A stretch of DNA of 10,326 bases, from NCBI GenBank assembly GCA_002392385.1, contig DGGX01000041.1:1-10326 (forward strand). The letters are read 5' to 3'. Both the position numbers and the translations under genes were made by a program. Shown one piece after another: positions 6,807 through 10,326 of this stretch. Each line of letters starts with the position of its first letter. Position 1 is the stretch's first letter. The notes beneath the pieces are model-generated. The model was not told the DNA's origin. It ran no database searches and saw only the letters and a list, made by a program, of their open reading frames with translations. Origin of the DNA: Lachnospiraceae bacterium UBA3863. Lineage in GTDB: Bacteria; Bacillota; Clostridia; Lachnospirales; Lachnospiraceae.

Positions 6807-8213
6807 ATGCACACGACTGACCTTACCCTCAGGGACCCTGGCCGGCCCCGGACACCGCACAGGACGCGCAGGCATCCCGGGCCTGTCGCCCTGGCCATGC
6901 TGCTGACACTTGCCCTGCTGACGGCCTGCGCAGACGCCCCCGCGGGGGACGCGGAGACGGCGCCCCCCCAGGAAGAGACCTCACCGGGCCAGGAAGAGGC
7001 CGCGGCCGCAGCCCCCTCCTATCTCTCCCTCCTTCTGGAAGAAAACGGCGTCCGTCTGGAGCTTCTGGAGGTGCCCTCCTTCGAGACGGGGGAGCGCCGG
7101 CTCCTGCTGCGGATGATCAATGAAGGGGAGCGCGAATATTACGCGGAGCTGGGAGACCTGCGTCTGGACAGCCGGATCCGGGTCGACGCGGACACCTCCG
7201 TGAGCTGCGAGCCCGGCAAAGCCCGGACCGTCTCCTGGGATCCGCTGCAGGCCGCTGTCGTCTCCGCCCTGCAGGCCGGCGAGTCGGCGGACCGCCTGAC
7301 CTGTACCGTGACCCTCACCACCTGGGACGATTCCCTGGACTACGAAGAACGCAGCCACAGCTACTCCTGCGACGTGCCCCTCCCCGCCTGCGGCGGCGAG
7401 CCTGTCTTCGAAGAGGTCTACGCCATGCGGGCCGACCGGCAGGTCATAACAGAGACCGAGAACCTGCGGGTCACCCTGCTGGGCTGCGGCGAGGTTCCCG
7501 CGGCCGGCCTTTCCGGCACCCTGCAGGGCCTCCTCCTCGTGGAGAATACCGGCCGCGTGCCCGTTCCCTTTATGGTCAACGGCCTCCTCCTCAACGGCAT
7601 GTTCGTGGAGGTCTACCAGACGGGCAGCAGCAAGGTCCCCGCGGGGCTCTCCCAGTATGTCCGTTTCAACGCCTACGGGGACAAGCTGGAGGAGAGCGGC
7701 GTCTCTCTCATCTCCGATATGGAGCTCCTCCTGCTGACGGATGAAAAGGAGGACACCGGCACCGTCAACATGGCCGGCGGCAGCTGGTACCCTGTGGAGC
7801 TGGCCGTCCACGCGGACGAGGCCCAGACCTTCGAGGAGGGCGACCTCCTCTATGAAGACGAGTACGTGCGGGTCGGCCTGCGCAGCGCCGAGTCCACCTG
7901 GACCGAGCTGGAATATGCTGACTCCTTCGGCTCCTGCGAATGGGTCCTGGCCGTCACCAACAAGAGCGACCGGAATCTGGAGCTGTCTGCCTCCGATTAC
8001 ACCTACGAGGCCTTCGATCCGGGGGAGCACACCCCCTACATAGGCGACGGCGACGTCGGCGCGGGCGCCCGCAGATACGTAGTCCTGCGGCTCAACATCG
8101 ACGAGCCCGTGCCCCTGCCCGCCATCTCCTTCCGTCTCCAGGTCCGCACGGCCGGCGGCGGCAGACTTCTGGCCTATCCGGAGGAAAAACTCGCCGTTGC
8201 GGGGGAGCCATGA
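6807..8213 (+). CDS. Lipoprotein related to the C-terminal modules of the upstream protease
   Basis: A 468-residue predicted lipoprotein without a recognisable catalytic domain. A long Arg/Pro-rich start (MHTTDLTLRDPGRPRTPHRT) precedes a hydrophobic core and the lipobox LTAC (Cys41), then a Pro/Glu/Ala-rich tether to about 70. Three beta-rich modules follow (about 75-195, 218-333, 343-468). They line up in order with the upstream protease: EENGVRLELLEV with EEQGVRISLTM; RVTLLGCG...LLLVENTG...LLLNGMFVEV with KVELLGMG...LDLRVTNTSG...LKLNGLYYSM; and DLLYEDEYVRVGL with TLLCEEGGIRITA. It is therefore probably a paralogue of that protease's accessory half. Ligand or protein binding at the cell surface is the likely role, but no function is established. 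GAGGAG lies 6 nt before the ATG, and the gene starts 12 bp after the protease stop, so the two are surely one transcript. Pfam domain identity is uncertain; a DUF4352-like Ig fold is one possibility. Confidence 0.85.
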   Translation: MHTTDLTLRDPGRPRTPHRTRRHPGPVALAMLLTLALLTACADAPAGDAETAPPQEETSPGQEEAAAAAPSYLSLLLEENGVRLELLEVPSFETGERRLLLRMINEGEREYYAELGDLRLDSRIRVDADTSVSCEPGKARTVSWDPLQAAVVSALQAGESADRLTCTVTLTTWDDSLDYEERSHSYSCDVPLPACGGEPVFEEVYAMRADRQVITETENLRVTLLGCGEVPAAGLSGTLQGLLLVENTGRVPVPFMVNGLLLNGMFVEVYQTGSSKVPAGLSQYVRFNAYGDKLEESGVSLISDMELLLLTDEKEDTGTVNMAGGSWYPVELAVHADEAQTFEEGDLLYEDEYVRVGLRSAESTWTELEYADSFGSCEWVLAVTNKSDRNLELSASDYTYEAFDPGEHTPYIGDGDVGAGARRYVVLRLNIDEPVPLPAISFRLQVRTAGGGRLLAYPEEKLAVAGEP

Positions 8214-8273
8214 TATAGTAGGGTATAGGAGTTTTTGGTGCTCGGACAGCAATGTTTGACAGTATATTTCTAC

Positions 8274-8281
8274 AGGGAGGT
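8274..8281 (+). promoter_or_regulatory. Strong ribosome binding site that fixes the metallopeptidase start
   Basis: AGGGAGGT ends 4 nt before the ATG at 8286. It is the best ribosome binding site in the window. It selects MKQRAM, the start of an ideal lipoprotein signal peptide, over an upstream in-frame GTG at 8235 that would put 17 extra residues ahead of it. The 72-bp gap before this gene (8214-8285) holds no clear terminator and no convincing promoter. Confidence 0.8.
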
Positions 8282-8285
8282 AACT

Positions 8286-9902
8286 ATGAAACAGAGAGCA
8301 ATGACCGCACTGGTCCTCGCCGCCGCCATGACAGCCGCGCTGCTGACCGGCTGCGGCGGTTCCACGGCCCAGACGCCCGACGCGGGACAGACCGCGGAGA
8401 AAAACGAGACCGCCGCGGAGGACGCGCTGGAGAGTGAGACGCCGGAGGCGGATGTCGCCGACGCGGCAGGCAAACAGACCTCTCCCCTGTCCGTGGGGAC
8501 GGCCGGAAACGGCGGCGAGGCTGTGATCGAGGGCGTGGACTACGTCCTGATCTATAATCCCAATATCTACGATGAGCTGGACAGCTCCACGACCTATCTG
8601 ACGTCCCTGACCACCGGCGACCTGGCCGGCCGGATCCTGACCGGCATCAACCGGGCCGGCGGCATGGAAGGCGAGAACGCCACCGCCTCCACCATATCCC
8701 AGGCGGAGCTCACCGGCGCCGTGGACATGAACGGCATCGACCGGAGCGGGGCCCGCGCGGAAGGCCTTGCCATCTCCCACTCCGTGGGCGAGCAGGCCGA
8801 TTTCTTCACCCACAACAAGGAAATGAACGCCCGCGTCACCCGGACCTTCACCTGCGTCTATGAGGGCGAGCACTGCTATATCTGGTCCTTCGAGAACTCC
8901 GTGAGCGAAGCCGAGGCCCAGGATCTGGGAAACGAGTTCGACTCCACCATCTACCCCAAGGATACCGAGGCCTTCGGCCAGGGCCGCTTCACCGAGAACG
9001 GCGGCAAGGTGAACATCCTCATGTATCCCCTGCGGGAAGGCCTGTGCGGCTTCTTCACCCCCATGGACATCTTCGCCTCCTACGAGTGCCCGGCCGACTA
9101 CGCGGCCGCCAACGGCTTCAACCTCGACCAGGCCATCATCAACATCAACTCGGACATGCTCAAGAACAACCGGGCCATGACCCTGTCCACCCTCGCCCAC
9201 GAGTACCAGCACCAGATCTGCGCCTCCGATGTCTTCAACTACAAGGACACCCCCTGGATGCGCACCTGGCTCAACGAGGCCATGTCCGCCTACGCGGAGG
9301 ACATGATCTACCCCACCATCATGGATGAGGAGTACTACAACCAGCTGATCTACCTCAGCGACAGCTACCGCAAGGGCCAGTCCCTCTACAACTTCGGCGT
9401 CACCCAGGACGACATCGGCGCCTACGGCGCCGTCTGCCTCTTCGAGCGCTACCTGGCCACCCACACCGGTGAGGACATCTTCCACAAGATCCACGAGTAC
9501 TGGCGCAATTCCTACCGCGCCGACGTCACCGAGGCCCAGACCCTCTACGAAAGCGTCTCCGACTCCTTCCGTCAGGAGATCGACGGCCGCTACACCTGGC
9601 CCGCTTCCGTCGAGGCCGCCTTCGCCGATCCCGCCGACAGCTGGATGAGCAAGATGACCCTGGACTACTACCTCGAGATCATGGACATGGATCTGGCCCA
9701 CCTGGTCGGCGCCGAGGACGCCGCCCGCCGCTACATGCTCTACACCGAGATCAACCGCCAGGAGATCGAAGGCGGCGGCCGCATGCTGGTCGCCACCGAG
9801 AACGGCTCCTTCGCCATCCCCGACGACGCCGACGACGGCCTGGTCTACATCGGGTTCGACAAGGATTTCAACACCGTGACCGGGATATTGACGGCGGAAT
9901 AA
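8286..9902 (+). CDS. M30-like zinc metallopeptidase lipoprotein
   Basis: A 538-residue predicted surface lipoprotein. The signal peptide MKQRAMTALVLAAAMTAALL is followed by lipobox LTGC (Cys23), then an Ala/Glu/Asp/Thr-rich tether to about residue 75. The zinc site is HEYQH (305-309) in TLSTLAHEYQHQI, with His305 and His309 as ligands and Glu306 as catalytic base. Glu331 in WLNEAMSAYAED is the likely third ligand, 22 residues on. This HExxH plus NExxxxYAE layout, with the preceding VNILMYPLREGLCGFFTPMD (241-260), resembles the hyicolysin family (MEROPS M30). The N-terminal part (about 80-235) has no match I recognise and may be a binding or pro-domain. Codons in the second half end almost always in C or G, suggesting good expression. 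It follows the accessory lipoprotein after 72 bp and completes a three-lipoprotein protease locus. Metalloprotease activity is confident; the exact family is probable. Confidence 0.88.
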   Translation: MKQRAMTALVLAAAMTAALLTGCGGSTAQTPDAGQTAEKNETAAEDALESETPEADVADAAGKQTSPLSVGTAGNGGEAVIEGVDYVLIYNPNIYDELDSSTTYLTSLTTGDLAGRILTGINRAGGMEGENATASTISQAELTGAVDMNGIDRSGARAEGLAISHSVGEQADFFTHNKEMNARVTRTFTCVYEGEHCYIWSFENSVSEAEAQDLGNEFDSTIYPKDTEAFGQGRFTENGGKVNILMYPLREGLCGFFTPMDIFASYECPADYAAANGFNLDQAIININSDMLKNNRAMTLSTLAHEYQHQICASDVFNYKDTPWMRTWLNEAMSAYAEDMIYPTIMDEEYYNQLIYLSDSYRKGQSLYNFGVTQDDIGAYGAVCLFERYLATHTGEDIFHKIHEYWRNSYRADVTEAQTLYESVSDSFRQEIDGRYTWPASVEAAFADPADSWMSKMTLDYYLEIMDMDLAHLVGAEDAARRYMLYTEINRQEIEGGGRMLVATENGSFAIPDDADDGLVYIGFDKDFNTVTGILTAE

Positions 9903-10015
9903 GAAGGGACCTTACCTGAAGAGCCAATAAGACCCGGCTCACAGGCGAAGGAGGCGCGGACTTTTACAACAATTTTTTTATAACACGGGAGAGAGGGCAC
10001 GCCTCGGAACTCGCC

Positions 10016-10035
10016 GGCTGTTCTGAAGAACAGCC
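10016..10035. repeat. Tip hairpin 1 of the fold-back element
   Basis: GGCTGTTC (10016-10023) and GAACAGCC (10028-10035) form a perfect 8-bp stem closed by a TGAA loop. It sits inside the 6-bp helix 10003-10008/10046-10051. Confidence 0.75.
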
Positions 10036-10056
10036 GTCTCAGACATCCGAGCTCCC

Positions 10057-10077
10057 GGACGGCAGGAGCTGCCGTCC
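10057..10077. repeat. Tip hairpin 2 of the fold-back element
   Basis: GGACGGCAG (10057-10065) pairs with CTGCCGTCC (10069-10077), a perfect 9-bp stem with a 3-nt GAG loop (or 8 bp with a 5-nt loop). A competing pairing AGCTCC (10050-10055) with GGAGCT (10065-10070) would disrupt it, so two folds are possible. Confidence 0.75.
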
Positions 10078-10201
10078 TTGCCCTCTCTCCCGTGTTAAAA
10101 AATTGTGTAAAACTATCCGCTCCTCCTCAAAGCCTTGTGATCCGGGTCTTATTGCCCCTCAGGCCGCTCGTTGCTGCTGTGCGCTGTATACAAGCTGCTA
10201 T

Positions 10202-10234
10202 GCCAGAGGAGCTGCCTCTGGCCGGAGAGCCGGC
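10202..10234. repeat. Two adjacent hairpins right of the fold-back element
   Basis: GCCAGAGG (10202-10209) pairs exactly with CCTCTGGC (10215-10222). Immediately after, GCCGG (10221-10225) pairs with CCGGC (10230-10234) across AGAG; the two share 2 nt. Neither is followed by a T run on either strand. They lie in about 160 bp (10164-10326) in which I see no convincing gene. Confidence 0.55.
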
Positions 10235-10235
10235 G

Positions 10236-10253
10236 CCTGTATATTTACCTTTA
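10236..10253. repeat. 18-nt direct repeat, copy 1
   Basis: CCTGTATATTTACCTTTA matches copy 2 at 10309-10326 at 16 of 18 positions. The copies start 73 bp apart, which is not a multiple of three, so this is not a repeated peptide within one reading frame. Confidence 0.55.
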
Positions 10254-10308
10254 TTTCTTGCCCTCTCACACAGGTGATTTGACAGGTGGGCTGCTTGCTT
10301 GGCTTCTG

Positions 10309-10326
10309 CCTGTGTATTCACCTTTA
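10309..10326. repeat. 18-nt direct repeat, copy 2, at the window edge
   Basis: CCTGTGTATTCACCTTTA is the second copy and runs to the last base of the window, so the repeat may be longer or have more copies beyond. Its first 7 nt (CCTGTGT, 10309-10315) also pair with ACACAGG at 10268-10274, a 7-bp inverted repeat. Confidence 0.55.

Larger units (their letters stand above)
9915..10163. repeat. Long fold-back element with branched hairpin tip
   Basis: This non-coding stretch forms one large imperfect inverted repeat. Outermost CCTGA (9915-9919) pairs with TCAGG (10159-10163); CAATAAGACCCGG (9925-9937) pairs exactly with CCGGGTCTTATTG (10142-10154); the middle of the arms matches imperfectly with small gaps; and TAACACGGGAGAGAGGGCA (9981-9999) pairs exactly with 10079-10097. 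Inside the tip, CTCGGA (10003-10008) pairs with TCCGAG (10046-10051) around one hairpin, and a second hairpin follows at 10057-10077. The T run (9973-9979) lies before the inner stem and the A run (10097-10102) after it on both strands, the reverse of an intrinsic terminator. It begins 13 bp after the metallopeptidase stop. It may be a MITE-like mobile repeat, or a structured RNA made from the end of the operon transcript. No transposase or target-site duplication is visible. Confidence 0.8.

Noticed and set aside
8256..8261. Perfect TTGACA before the metallopeptidase gene
   Set aside because: A -10 box at normal spacing would fall on the ribosome binding site (GGTAAC at 8279-8284), which is neither TATAAT-like nor compatible with a leader.
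6981..9701. Long minus-strand open frame (906 codons) opposite the second and third lipoproteins
   Set aside because: It crosses two real genes and their intergenic gap, with a composition typical of antisense frames in GC-rich DNA and no domain signal.
9981..10097. Intrinsic terminator for the lipoprotein operon
   Set aside because: The strong stem is followed by an A run, not a T run, on both strands, and the loop region is nearly 80 nt.
9920..10160. Transposon ends with target-site duplication
   Set aside because: Flanks of the 13-bp terminal repeat (GAGCC on the left, CCCCTC on the right) are not direct repeats, and no transposase gene is present, so I call it only a repeat.
10127..10321. 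Small minus-strand frame (64 codons, GTG start) and the plus-strand frame 10092-10277
   Set aside because: Both run through inverted repeats, neither has a visible ribosome binding site, and neither product looks like a known protein.

Overview
The window looks like chromosomal DNA from a GC-rich member of the Clostridia (Bacillota), with Lachnospiraceae or a nearby gut family as the best guess. This rests on strong G/C third-position bias, clear AGGAGG-type ribosome binding sites, lipoproteins with LTGC/LTAC lipoboxes followed by long Ala/Gly/Glu/Asp-rich tethers, a clostripain-family (C11) protease and an AI-2E family permease. No rRNA, tRNA, CRISPR array or transposase was seen. The taxon is inferred from style, not from a marker gene.

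Left half (3262 down to 1, minus strand): a compact run of four genes reading leftward. These are a DJ-1/PfpI-family protein, an AI-2E family membrane protein, an alpha/beta-hydrolase esterase, and an ATP-grasp protein cut by the window edge. The last three are tightly packed (2-bp gap, then an ATGA stop/start overlap) and probably cotranscribed. A 70-bp gap after the PfpI gene holds a perfect 10-bp inverted repeat. A sigma-A-like promoter for the run sits at 3355-3384.

Centre (3263-3434): an AT-rich divergent intergenic region. It carries the minus-strand promoter, an 11-nt palindrome over its -10 box, and a small hairpin just before the rightward genes.

Right half (3435-9902, plus strand): three consecutive predicted surface lipoproteins. 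The first is a large clostripain-family cysteine peptidase with a long non-catalytic C-terminal half. The second has no protease domain, but by eye it repeats the three-module C-terminal half of the first in the same order. The third is a zinc metallopeptidase resembling family M30 (HEYQH plus a downstream NEA motif). Together they look like an extracellular proteolysis locus: two different proteases and a protease-less paralogue of one accessory region.

Right end (9903-10326): no convincing gene. It holds a 249-bp fold-back element (arms of about 85 bp, a 19-bp perfect inner stem and two perfect hairpins at the tip), then two smaller hairpins and an 18-nt direct repeat (16/18 matches) whose second copy ends at the last base. 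The fold-back element and the shared accessory modules are the two most interesting things here.
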